Source: Clostridiaceae bacterium (lineage in GTDB: Bacteria > Bacillota > Clostridia > Oscillospirales > Acutalibacteraceae). Taken from it: DNA of 7,286 nt. Each line of letters begins with the position of its first letter. The first letter of the stretch is position 1. Of the stretch, positions 1 to 6,216 are shown in pieces. The stretch covers positions 1 through 7,286 of the forward strand of contig JAEDEQ010000083.1 of NCBI GenBank assembly GCA_016293225.1, in the 5' to 3' direction. The notes beneath the pieces are model-generated. The model did no database searches. It was given only the letters and a program-made list of their open reading frames with translations, and was not told the DNA's origin. Made by a program: the position numbers and the translations under genes.

Positions 1-659
1 AAGGTCTCCGTCCTTGAAAACTCAAACCTGTCCAGAACAGCGTCAACTTCCTCATTGGGAACGGCAATTTCGGACACAGTGCAGGCAAGTCTGCCCTCGC
101 TCTCCTTACGGATTGTGATATTCTGCTCAGCCTTGGCGGCGTTGACAGCCGTGTTGAACGCCGTGGTGGCTCTCCTCATTCCCTCAACGCGGTCCTCGGT
201 GAACTCTCTGTAATCCTTAAAAATGCCGAAAGCTTTATCAAACAATTTCTTCATTGTGAGCATTGCGCAGATGAAAACGCGCACGGGTCTGATGTAATTA
301 TCCTTCTTTTCCTCCCAAACGGCATAGAGCGTACACTCACCGTCAACATAGTACTTATCGCCGGCATAGTAATATTTGCCGTTTTCGTCCTTCCAGCAGA
401 CAAAGTCATGGTCAACGGCAAGGGGCTTATCCTTTGTAACGGTGACATAGCCGGGTCCCTCAAGGGAAAGCCCCGGGTTCGGCTGATACATCATGCTGAC
501 GTCGCTGAAGGTCTGGTTTTTATATACGAGGGCAAACAGCAGCGGCTCCTCCGGTTCAAGCATACCGAGAAGTCCGGGATCCTCGAGCGCACAGACCGCG
601 CAGGTGAAGCACGACAGGATGCAAAGAATCGAAAGCATGACTGCAATGGCTTTTTTCAT
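1..659 (-). CDS. Exported protein with InlB/Flg_new-like repeat (partial, C-terminus outside window)
   Basis: An open frame of 219 codons runs from the ATG at 659-657 to the left edge with no stop, so the C-terminus is missing. The start is supported by an AAAGGACG ribosome site just upstream. Residues 1-24 form a signal peptide: a Lys-Lys N-terminus, a hydrophobic core, and a likely signal peptidase I site after AVCA. Several Cys lie in it, but no good lipobox. Residues about 72-116 resemble a Listeria-Bacteroides (InlB B / Flg_new) repeat, with a Phe-x-x-Trp core, a G-K-Y-Y-Y-A-G-D turn and the typical ending T-L-Y-A-V-W. A charged, probably helical stretch follows (about 120-180), then the start of a second domain containing NAAKAEQNITIRKE. 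Such repeats are small beta-grasp-like modules of surface proteins. The role is unknown; an envelope or surface location is inferred. It is divergent from udk. Confidence 0.8.
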   Translation of the reverse strand, partial: MKKAIAVMLSILCILSCFTCAVCALEDPGLLGMLEPEEPLLFALVYKNQTFSDVSMMYQPNPGLSLEGPGYVTVTKDKPLAVDHDFVCWKDENGKYYYAGDKYYVDGECTLYAVWEEKKDNYIRPVRVFICAMLTMKKLFDKAFGIFKDYREFTEDRVEGMRRATTAFNTAVNAAKAEQNITIRKESEGRLACTVSEIAVPNEEVDAVLDRFEFSRTET

Positions 660-694
660 AATAATATCGTCCTTTCGGTTTTATAGTCAAAATT

Positions 695-700
695 ATTATA
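695..700 (-). promoter_or_regulatory. Possible -10 box for the exported-protein gene
   Basis: Read on the minus strand this is a perfect TATAAT, 36 nt upstream of the ATG at 659, within very AT-rich DNA. I could not find a convincing -35 hexamer at 16-18 nt spacing, so this is a weak call. Confidence 0.35.
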
Positions 701-774
701 CCTTTGTCTTTTTGAATTATATTTATAATTTTGAAATATTGCATAGGATTGTTTATAAAATTTTCACAAATTTG

Positions 775-803
775 TTTACTTTGCTTTGCAAAATCCGTAT
801 TAT
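775..803 (+). promoter_or_regulatory. Predicted sigma-A-type promoter for udk
   Basis: TTTACT (775-780) and TATTAT (798-803) are separated by 17 nt, with 4/6 and 5/6 matches to consensus. Transcription would start near 810, giving a leader of about 47 nt before the udk ATG. The surrounding DNA is AT-rich, so chance matches are possible. Confidence 0.5.
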
Positions 804-856
804 TATATAAATATATTGCCTCGCTGAAAAAAGGACGGCTAAAAGGAGGACATAAA

Positions 857-1471
857 ATGGCTTCGGTAATAATCGGAATTGCAGGCGGCACGGGCAGCGG
901 AAAAACCACCCTGACGCGCCAGCTTAAAAAGCAGTTTTCCGAAAAAGTCAGCATTGTCTATCATGACAATTACTACAAACGTAACGACTCGCTTACCCTT
1001 GAGGAGCGCAAGAAAATCAACTACGACTCCCCGGACGCCTTTGACACGGACGTCATGGTTGAAGACCTTAAAACGCTAAAAAGCGGAAAGGCTGTCCGCT
1101 GCCCCGTTTATGACTATGCCATCCACAACCGGACGGACAAAACGGTGACCGTTGAGCCGGCGGACGTGATAATTGTTGAGGGAATACTTGTTTTCCAGAA
1201 CAAAAGGCTGCGCGACCTGATGGATATTAAAATTTTTGTTGACACCGACGCGGACGAACGGCTTATAAGGCGGATTCTGCGTGACTGCGGCGAAAGGAAA
1301 AGAAACGTTGAGTCGGTCTGCGCCCAGTACCGGGCAACAGTGAAGCCGATGCACGAAAAATACGTTGAGCCGAGCAAAAAGTTTGCCGATATCATCGTTG
1401 TCGGCGGCGGAAACAATCTTGTTGCCCTTGACATGATAAGCACCAAGGTTGAAAAACTGCTGAACAAATAA
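857..1471 (+). CDS. udk: Uridine kinase (uridine/cytidine kinase family)
   Basis: This 204-residue cytoplasmic enzyme phosphorylates uridine (and usually cytidine) to the monophosphate in pyrimidine salvage. The Walker A loop GGTGSGKT is at residues 10-17. The segment YHDNYYK (35-41) carries the expected catalytic Asp37. The nucleoside-binding region includes NYDSPDAFD (55-63) and PVYDYAIHNR (83-92). VIIVEGILVF (104-113) is the Walker B-like strand, and FVDTDADERLIRRILRD (127-143) plus the Arg-rich lid follow. Length agrees with bacterial Udk (about 205-215 residues). The lid reads ERKR where many homologues have ERGR, probably a minor variant. The start at 857 is chosen because AAAAGGAGG lies at 841-849, 7 nt before the ATG; an upstream in-frame ATG at 731 lacks a site and precedes the predicted promoter. 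A terminator follows, so it is probably monocistronic. Confidence 0.96.
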   Translation: MASVIIGIAGGTGSGKTTLTRQLKKQFSEKVSIVYHDNYYKRNDSLTLEERKKINYDSPDAFDTDVMVEDLKTLKSGKAVRCPVYDYAIHNRTDKTVTVEPADVIIVEGILVFQNKRLRDLMDIKIFVDTDADERLIRRILRDCGERKRNVESVCAQYRATVKPMHEKYVEPSKKFADIIVVGGGNNLVALDMISTKVEKLLNK

Positions 1472-1478
1472 AAAGCAC

Positions 1479-1524
1479 GGAGCGCTTCATTTTTCCGGTA
1501 ACCGGCAAAAGCGCTCCCTTTTTT
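1479..1524 (+). terminator. Rho-independent terminator after udk
   Basis: GGAGCGCTT (1479-1487) pairs perfectly with AAGCGCTCC (1509-1517). Inside the loop, CCGG (1495-1498) can pair with CCGG (1502-1505), extending the hairpin. A C and then six T (1519-1524) follow. It starts 7 nt after the udk stop codon. Confidence 0.9.
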
Positions 1525-1583
1525 CGGCTCTGTTATGCGCAAGGCAAAATTTTCATTTATTTCATCAAATCATATGAAATTTA

Positions 1584-1612
1584 TTGCAAAATTAAGCTAT
1601 CGGTGTTAAAAT
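1584..1612 (+). promoter_or_regulatory. Predicted promoter for the zinc-ribbon/TPR gene pair
   Basis: TTGCAA (1584-1589), a 17-nt spacer and TAAAAT (1607-1612) are preceded by an extended -10 TG (1604-1605). Transcription would start near 1619, about 150 nt before the TTG start codon. It lies just downstream of the udk terminator, as expected for a new transcription unit. Confidence 0.55.
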
Positions 1613-1635
1613 GACAACGTATATCCGAAAGGAGC

Positions 1636-1728
1636 GGGACTGTCATATTACATTCTTTCGCCCATTCGCTGCGCCTGTGTTCAGCTTCGGGGCGAGGAAA
1701 CGCTTTCTGCGTCTTAATTGACAGGCCC
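1636..1728 (+). promoter_or_regulatory. Branched structured 5' leader (candidate regulatory RNA)
   Basis: Seen by hand pairing: an outer stem GGGACTGTCA (1636-1645) with TGACAGGCCC (1719-1728), 9 of 10 pairs; an inner stem TCGCCC (1658-1663) with GGGCGA (1690-1695), capped by GCTG (1668-1671) with CAGC (1682-1685); and a small hairpin ACGC (1700-1703) with GCGT (1709-1712). The outer stem is followed by TCTTTT (1729-1734), so the whole element could act as an attenuator. It sits between the predicted start near 1619 and the ribosome site at 1754. It matches no riboswitch class I can recall. Function is inference only. Confidence 0.4.
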
Positions 1729-1753
1729 TCTTTTCGGCGTTCAGGTTTATGTT

Positions 1754-1760
1754 AAGGAGG
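1754..1760 (+). promoter_or_regulatory. Ribosome binding site that sets a TTG start
   Basis: AAGGAGG is 7 nt before TTG at 1768-1770. The same frame has a TAA at 1753-1755, so the protein cannot begin further upstream. The first in-frame ATG lies about 120 codons later, beyond the zinc-ribbon segment. TTG is therefore the best start. Confidence 0.85.
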
Positions 1761-1767
1761 AATTTTT

Positions 1768-3249
1768 TTGGACGATTTTGAAAACAAAGATCTTCAAAGT
1801 CCCGAAAACGAAGCTGCCGGTTCCGCAGCACAGCCCGCCGAGGGGGCAAAAAGCCCGACTCAGGTTGAAGACGATCTTGTGAAAGAGCTTGAGGGCATCC
1901 GCAGCCTGCTCCAGAACGAGCTTGACTCGGAAAAGGAGGAGACAGCAACGGTCAGAAGCGCCGAGGTCATCAGCGACAACGGAGAGCTTATCCAGGAGCT
2001 TGATGAAATTGAGGAGACCGCAGAGGACGAGGAGGGCGAAAAAAAGGAAAAGCGCATTTGCGAGTGCTGCGGCGAAAACGAGTGCGATGATTCCTACGGC
2101 GAGGATTATCCCTACTGCGCCGAGTGCCGCAGACTCATGACGGCAAGCCCGGCTCACTTCGGCGGCATTGTAATGTTCGTTGTAATGCTTGTTGTTGCCG
2201 GGGTGTCGCTTTACTTCTGCGCGGGCAGCGTAGATGATTACACAAGTCTTATGACGGCGCAGACCGCTTATTCGGAAAAGCGCCTTATCGACGCCGCAAG
2301 TTCCTACAGCTCATATATCCAGTCCAAGACTGCCGATGACGACGTTTCCCTCAAAGCGGTCAGGAATCTTATCGACATCTTCTCAACGATGGGCTATTAC
2401 AATGACGCGGCGAACCTCGTCACCACCTACGGCGAAACTCACCCGTCGATTATGAAGAACGAAAAGTTTGCAAAAATTCCGGAGACCTACGCCTCGTTCC
2501 TTGCAACCTCATCGGCCGTCAATTCCGCAATAGGCGATGTTGTCAACTCGGACAAAAAGTTCGACTATGACAAAAAAGCCGCGGAGCTTGACAAGCTGCT
2601 CAAGGAGGGCAAGGACGAGGAGGGTACGCCCTACAGCACCGTTTTCATTGAATATTACAAATTTGTTCTCATGAGCCTTGCGGAGCTTGACGAAAGCAAG
2701 CAGATTGAGCAGCTTCTCAAGGTCAAGGAGCTTGACAAGGGCGAAAACAAGTGGATCTATCTTCCGAATTTTGTCAATGTCTACGCTAAAATGGGCGACG
2801 CTCAGAACGCCGGACTTTACTTTGAGGAATGCATGAGCCTCAATATTCAGGAGTCCGATCTCTACATGGTATACGCCAATGCATACCGCTTCGGCGAAAA
2901 GATTGACGCAGATAAGATACTTGCAATCGCCGACCGCGCGAAGGAGAGCTGGCCGTCTTCCGCCGCTCCGGGCTATCAGCAGATTTATGCCATAGGCTAT
3001 CTGCTCAAGGGCGACGGCGAAAGCGCAATGAAAGCCATTGAGGAATTTGTCGGCAACGGCAACTACACCGTTTCCGCCTGCAACCTGTATGCCCTTTGCT
3101 CGCTTTATGTCAAGGATAACGAAGGCTACGAAAAGATGGTAGATCTCTTCAAAAGCTCCGGTTCTTCAATCGGAAGCACCATCGTGAAGTATAAAAACGG
3201 AAAAATGACCCTTGAACAGGTTCTTACCGATAAGGGAGGTGACATCTGA
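1768..3249 (+). CDS. Membrane-anchored zinc-ribbon/TPR-like protein of unknown function
   Basis: I do not recognise this 493-residue protein as a named family. Residues 1-95 are highly acidic and low in complexity, probably disordered and cytoplasmic. Residues 98-120 hold C98-x2-C101 and C117-x2-C120 (with extra Cys at 100 and 106), a zinc-ribbon-like pattern. One transmembrane helix follows at about 131-153. Residues 154-493 would be outside the cell and are mainly helical, with Tyr/Ala-rich helix pairs such as YSEKRLIDAASSYSSYI (168-184) and YAKMGDAQNAGLYFEECMSL (339-358), resembling degenerate TPR units. There is no signal peptide, so N-in/C-out topology is inferred. It starts with TTG behind AAGGAGG. 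Its TGA overlaps the next ATG by one base, indicating translational coupling. Plausible roles are envelope sensing or protein-protein scaffolding; no catalytic motif is seen. Confidence 0.85.
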   Translation: MDDFENKDLQSPENEAAGSAAQPAEGAKSPTQVEDDLVKELEGIRSLLQNELDSEKEETATVRSAEVISDNGELIQELDEIEETAEDEEGEKKEKRICECCGENECDDSYGEDYPYCAECRRLMTASPAHFGGIVMFVVMLVVAGVSLYFCAGSVDDYTSLMTAQTAYSEKRLIDAASSYSSYIQSKTADDDVSLKAVRNLIDIFSTMGYYNDAANLVTTYGETHPSIMKNEKFAKIPETYASFLATSSAVNSAIGDVVNSDKKFDYDKKAAELDKLLKEGKDEEGTPYSTVFIEYYKFVLMSLAELDESKQIEQLLKVKELDKGENKWIYLPNFVNVYAKMGDAQNAGLYFEECMSLNIQESDLYMVYANAYRFGEKIDADKILAIADRAKESWPSSAAPGYQQIYAIGYLLKGDGESAMKAIEEFVGNGNYTVSACNLYALCSLYVKDNEGYEKMVDLFKSSGSSIGSTIVKYKNGKMTLEQVLTDKGGDI

Positions 3250-3773
3250 TGTCGGCGATTTATGCAATTACAAGATTCCTCACCTTTCCCGGCGCTGCCG
3301 TCAGAGCAATGTGGGAGCATCTGATCTGCAAAATTTGCGGCGTTCCCGTTGAGGACAACAGAACTTTCCGCTTTGATGAAATGTGCAGCCATATCGAGCA
3401 TGAGCTTATGCCGAAAGCCGGCGGCGCGTTTGCAATAAGCTTTGTTCCCGCGTTTTTTAACGGTATTCTCGCTTTCCTGCTTTGCATCGGCCCCATGCTC
3501 GGCCTGTTCGCTTTTGAAATGAGCGGCACGGTGTCAAGAATAGTTTATATCGTTGCCTATTGGTTTGCCTTTTCGCTTTATGTTAACAGCTATCCCACCG
3601 TTGAGGACGCTCTCAATATGAAAGAAAAGGTATATAAGCACGGAAACATTGCCCAGAAGATTTTCTATTCTCCGGGCTTTCTTGGCTGCTTTGTCGGCGC
3701 ATACCTTGAAAAATACTGCGTTACGTTTCTCCTTGCCGCTGCGGCGCTTGTTGTTTTCATTGTGAGAATGTGA
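3249..3773 (+). CDS. Small polytopic membrane protein coupled to the zinc-ribbon/TPR gene
   Basis: This 174-residue protein is unrecognised by name. The start is firm: AGGGAGGTGA (3233-3242) lies 6 nt before an ATG that shares its A with the upstream TGA. The N-terminal part (1-55) contains FPGAAVRAMWEHLICKICGVPVED (13-36, quoted in part: FPGAAVRAMWEH) and CSHIEHEL (46-53). Hydrophobic segments follow at about 58-88, 95-113 and 142-173. The middle loop carries NSYPTVEDALNMKE (113-126). The polar residues E23, H24, H48, H51 and the P-T-x-E-D-A loop look conserved-type and could bind a metal, but there is no standard HExxH, so I do not call it a protease. With its partner it probably forms a membrane complex (inference from coupling). 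A terminator follows 40 nt after the stop. Confidence 0.82.
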   Translation: MSAIYAITRFLTFPGAAVRAMWEHLICKICGVPVEDNRTFRFDEMCSHIEHELMPKAGGAFAISFVPAFFNGILAFLLCIGPMLGLFAFEMSGTVSRIVYIVAYWFAFSLYVNSYPTVEDALNMKEKVYKHGNIAQKIFYSPGFLGCFVGAYLEKYCVTFLLAAAALVVFIVRM

Positions 3774-3787
3774 CGATACACAAAAAT

Positions 3788-3809
3788 AACCACTGAGAAT
3801 TCAGCGGTT
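3788..3809 (+). repeat. Imperfect hairpin preceding the terminator
   Basis: AACC-A-CTGA (3788-3796) pairs with TCAG-C-GGTT (3801-3809), 8 of 9 pairs with an A/C mismatch and a GAAT loop. No T tract follows, so it is not a terminator alone. It may stabilise the 3' end together with the next hairpin. Confidence 0.45.
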
Positions 3810-3813
3810 GCCA

Positions 3814-3850
3814 AAAGGGGGCTGCCTGAGCACAGTCCCCCTTTATTTTA
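3814..3850 (+). terminator. Rho-independent terminator after the membrane-protein pair
   Basis: AAAGGGGGCTG (3814-3824) pairs with CAGTCCCCCTTT (3833-3844) with one bulged T (3836) and an 8-nt loop. A T-rich tail, TTTATTTTAATTTT, begins at 3842. The tail ends only about 15 nt before the next gene's ATG, so it also lies in the region where that gene's leader would be. Confidence 0.88.
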
Positions 3851-3869
3851 ATTTTACCGGAGATGAAAC

Positions 3870-4460
3870 ATGGAAAAGAAAAAACTTACACGCAAGGAGC
3901 TTGAATATTACGCACGCATGGCGGCAAAAACCTATGTTGACGATCCCGTCCACGTTTACGCAACAAAGAACAAAAAGCTGCGCGAAAAATTTCTCTATCA
4001 TTTTATGATTGAGCGCCTTGCAACGTCAAACGGCGAGGACTTTATCTATGAAGATGAGGAAAAGCGCGGCCTTTGCGTCTGGAGAGACGCTCATAACGAT
4101 TACACAATGCTTGACTTCCTCAAGTGTCCGAACTGGGTCTTTCTGTGCGTATACTGGATTTCGCTCGTTAAAACGCTCAAGGTGTTCAGCCATCTTGACC
4201 AGAAGGTTTTTGAAAAGAACACGCTGCTTATCTCGCCCGTTTTTGTGGATAAGGATCATAAGGGAAAAGGAATCGGCACAAAGCTTATCAAGCAAGGAAT
4301 ACATGACCTTGTTCCGCTCGGCTATAAGCTCGGCCTTGAAACGCAGAACCCGGACAACGTTGCGCTTTATGAACGGCTCGGCTTCAGAACGGTTGAGTAC
4401 AAGTTCTTCAAAAGCGAAAAAATACATAATTATTACATGGTATATAAACCGGAGGAATGA
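3870..4460 (+). CDS. GNAT-family N-acetyltransferase
   Basis: This 196-residue cytoplasmic protein has the two hallmarks of the GNAT fold in its C-terminal half. Motif A is ISPVFVDKDHKGKGIGTKLI (121-140), with the acetyl-CoA pyrophosphate loop K-G-K-G-I-G. Motif B is LETQNPDNVALYERLGFRTV (156-175), with the typical N-x-x-x-x-x-L-Y-E-x-L-G-F. The N-terminal half is charged and helical, and residues about 88-100 are hydrophobic and aromatic (NWVFLCVYWISLV), probably a buried strand or substrate wall. Family members transfer acetyl from acetyl-CoA to an amine; the substrate cannot be read from the sequence. The start follows GGAG (3859-3862) with 7 nt spacing. No terminator separates it from the MIF-like gene 66 nt downstream, so the two may be co-transcribed. 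No clear promoter of its own was found. Confidence 0.9.
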   Translation: MEKKKLTRKELEYYARMAAKTYVDDPVHVYATKNKKLREKFLYHFMIERLATSNGEDFIYEDEEKRGLCVWRDAHNDYTMLDFLKCPNWVFLCVYWISLVKTLKVFSHLDQKVFEKNTLLISPVFVDKDHKGKGIGTKLIKQGIHDLVPLGYKLGLETQNPDNVALYERLGFRTVEYKFFKSEKIHNYYMVYKPEE

Positions 4461-4526
4461 AATTCTTTCCGCGGCACATATTATCAGATAATCAGGTGTA
4501 ACTAAGCAATTAAGGAGGAAAAAACA

Positions 4527-4871
4527 ATGCCTTATATCGAACTCAAAACAACCGTAAGTATCTCTCCGGAAAAATCTCAGAGCCTTAAAGCGGCTTTCGG
4601 CAAGGCTATCGAGTGCTTTCCGGGTAAAAGCGAGAGCTGGCTCATGGTGAACATTTCCGGAAATCAGGACATGTACTTTAAGGGCGACAACAAGACCGAC
4701 TGCGCAATGGTTTCGGTCGATCTGCTCGGAAAAGTTTCATCGTCCGCGTCGGAGAAAATGACGTCCGTCCTTTGCGGCGTTCTTTCCGAGGAGCTTTCCC
4801 TTGCGCCGGACAGAATCTATGTCAAGTATGCCGGTTTTTCCGACTGGGGCTGGAACGGCGGAAACTTCTGA
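4527..4871 (+). CDS. MIF / phenylpyruvate tautomerase family protein
   Basis: The 114-residue length equals that of animal MIF (about 115). The protein begins M-P, so Met removal would expose the N-terminal Pro that acts as catalytic base in the tautomerase superfamily. FPGKSESWLMV (31-41) supplies the active-site Lys34 (Lys32 equivalent). LCGVLSEEL followed by APDRIYVKY (93-101) and the C-terminal WGWNGGNF (107-114) are classic MIF signatures; Tyr98 matches the MIF active-site Tyr95. Only one Cys of the mammalian CALC pair is kept (Cys59 in DCAM), so the proposed oxidoreductase motif is absent. The family forms trimers and tautomerises phenylpyruvate or dopachrome analogues; the bacterial substrate is unknown. 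The ribosome site AAGGAGG (4512-4518) is 8 nt before the ATG. A terminator lies about 45 nt downstream. Confidence 0.93.
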   Translation: MPYIELKTTVSISPEKSQSLKAAFGKAIECFPGKSESWLMVNISGNQDMYFKGDNKTDCAMVSVDLLGKVSSSASEKMTSVLCGVLSEELSLAPDRIYVKYAGFSDWGWNGGNF

Positions 4872-4873
4872 AT

Positions 4874-4908
4874 TTAGATTTTAGATATTAGATATTAGAT
4901 GTTGGATA
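4874..4908. repeat. Heptanucleotide tandem repeat (5 x TTAGATN)
   Basis: Five consecutive 7-bp units: TTAGATT, TTAGATA, TTAGATA, TTAGATG, TTGGATA. The array begins 3 bp after the MIF-like stop codon and ends just before the terminator stem. It is non-coding. Confidence 0.85.
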
Positions 4909-4914
4909 TCAGAA

Positions 4915-4941
4915 AAGCCGGGCTTTTTGGCCCGGCTTATT
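4915..4941. terminator. Bidirectional terminator between convergent MIF-like gene and ackA
   Basis: AAGCCGGGC (4915-4923) and GCCCGGCTT (4930-4938) form a perfect 9-bp stem with a 6-nt loop. On the plus strand a short T-rich tail follows (TTATT from 4937); on the minus strand the stem is followed by TTTTCT. It serves both genes that converge here. Confidence 0.88.
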
Positions 4942-4956
4942 CAGTGCTTTATGTAA

Positions 4957-6216
4957 TTATTTAACGGCTATATCGTAAGTATCCTTTGCAATCATGAGCT
5001 CCTCATCGGTCGGAAGCACAAGGAGCTTGAGCGCCGAATCCTCGGTGGAGATTTCAATCTCCTCGCCTCTGACGTGGTTCGCCTCCTCGTCAATCTTTGT
5101 GCCGAGGAAAGCAAGCTTTTCGGCAACTCTCGTGCGGTAATGCGGATTGTTTTCGCCGATGCCGCCTGTAAAGACGACCGCGTCAACGCCGCCCATTGCC
5201 GCGGCAAAGCCGCCAATGTACTTTGTAAGCTGGTGGCAGAACATTGACTCAACAAGCATGGCGCGTTTGTCGCCGTTTTTCGCTCTGTTTTCAATTGTTC
5301 TGTTGTCGCTGGTGGCTTCGTTGTTCTCATCGTCGGAGGTAAGTCCGAGCATGCCGGACTTTTTGTTGAGCAGAACGTCGATATCCTTGCCGGAAAGACC
5401 CTCCTTTTCCATGATGAACGGAATGATTGCCGGGTCGATTGAACCGGAACGGGTACCCATCATGATGCCCTCAAGCGGAGTAAGACCCATGGTGGTGTCA
5501 AAGCACTTGCCGCCCTTGATTGCGGAGATTGAAGAACCGTTGCCAAGGTGGCAGGTGACAATCCTGAGCGTTTTTTCATCGTACTTTCCGGGATACTTCT
5601 TGTTAAGGAAGTCGGCCGTTCTCAGTGCGATGTATCTGTGGCTGGTGCCGTGGAAGCCGTAGCGGCGGATGCCGTATTCTTTGTAATATTTATAAGGAAG
5701 AGCATACATATACGCTTCCTCGGGAATGGTCTGGTGGAAAGCGGTGTCGAATACAGCAACCTGCGGAATGCCTTTCATAATCTTTTCGCAGACCTCAATG
5801 CCCATAAGGTTCGCCGGGTTGTGGAGCGGGCCGAGAGGAATGCACTCCCTGATAGCGTCCTTGACCTTTTCATCAACAAGAACGCTGCCGCTGAACTTTT
5901 CGCCGCCGTGGAGGACTCTGTGGCCAACCGCCGCAATTTCGTCCATCGACTCAAGAACACCGTATTCCTTTCCGGTGAGGGTCTCAATGAGTTTGTTGAT
6001 AGCGTCGGCATGAGTTGCGCCGGGCTCAAGAGCAAGCTTATCAATGACCTTGACGAGCTTGCCGTCCCCGTTGGGGAGCTTGTGGGTAAAAGTCGGGAGC
6101 GGAGTGGTAAGCTGCTCAAAAATACCGTTGGCAAGAACCTTTTCCTCCGGCATAAGGAAAACGGTATATTTGAGAGAGGAGCTGCCCGCGTTGACAATCA
6201 ATTCTTTAACGCCCAT
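4957..6216 (-). CDS. ackA: Acetate kinase
   Basis: This 419-residue cytoplasmic enzyme converts acetyl phosphate + ADP to acetate + ATP, the energy-yielding last step of acetate fermentation. Family signatures: VNAGSSSLKY (8-17, Asn9), VGHRVLHGG (97-105, Arg100), VFDTAFHQTIP (155-165, Asp157), YGFHGTSHR (186-194, His189), CHLGNGSSI (222-230), MGTRSGSIDP (253-262, Arg256), VVFTGGIGENN (347-357) and LPTDEELMIA (401-410). These include the known substrate-binding and catalytic positions. It is somewhat longer than usual (about 400). Part of the excess is near residues 292-306, where the common GxSGxSSDxRD loop is replaced by an Asp/Asn-rich stretch ending SDNRT. The start is the ATG at 6216-6214, with GAAAGG (6229-6234 on the complement) 12 nt upstream; an in-frame TTG at 6228 abuts that site and is rejected. 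No pta lies beside it in this window. It is convergent with the MIF-like gene and has its own promoter. Confidence 0.97.
   Translation of the reverse strand: MGVKELIVNAGSSSLKYTVFLMPEEKVLANGIFEQLTTPLPTFTHKLPNGDGKLVKVIDKLALEPGATHADAINKLIETLTGKEYGVLESMDEIAAVGHRVLHGGEKFSGSVLVDEKVKDAIRECIPLGPLHNPANLMGIEVCEKIMKGIPQVAVFDTAFHQTIPEEAYMYALPYKYYKEYGIRRYGFHGTSHRYIALRTADFLNKKYPGKYDEKTLRIVTCHLGNGSSISAIKGGKCFDTTMGLTPLEGIMMGTRSGSIDPAIIPFIMEKEGLSGKDIDVLLNKKSGMLGLTSDDENNEATSDNRTIENRAKNGDKRAMLVESMFCHQLTKYIGGFAAAMGGVDAVVFTGGIGENNPHYRTRVAEKLAFLGTKIDEEANHVRGEEIEISTEDSALKLLVLPTDEELMIAKDTYDIAVK

Noticed and set aside
731..856. N-terminal extension of uridine kinase from the ATG at 731
   Set aside because: It would lie before and across the predicted promoter, lacks a ribosome site, and adds residues not present in Udk proteins.
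556..954. 132-codon minus-strand open frame overlapping the start of udk and of the exported-protein gene
   Set aside because: It overlaps the well-supported N-terminus of udk and, in a shifted frame, the signal-peptide region of the leftmost gene; no ribosome site.
1611..1721. 36-codon open frame through the leader of the zinc-ribbon/TPR gene
   Set aside because: Its ATG overlaps the predicted -10 box and has no ribosome site; the region is better explained as structured leader.
4480..4492. ATTATCAGATAAT palindrome and TATTAT box as a separate promoter for the MIF-like gene
   Set aside because: No -35 element at suitable spacing and the loop is a single base; co-transcription with the GNAT gene is simpler.
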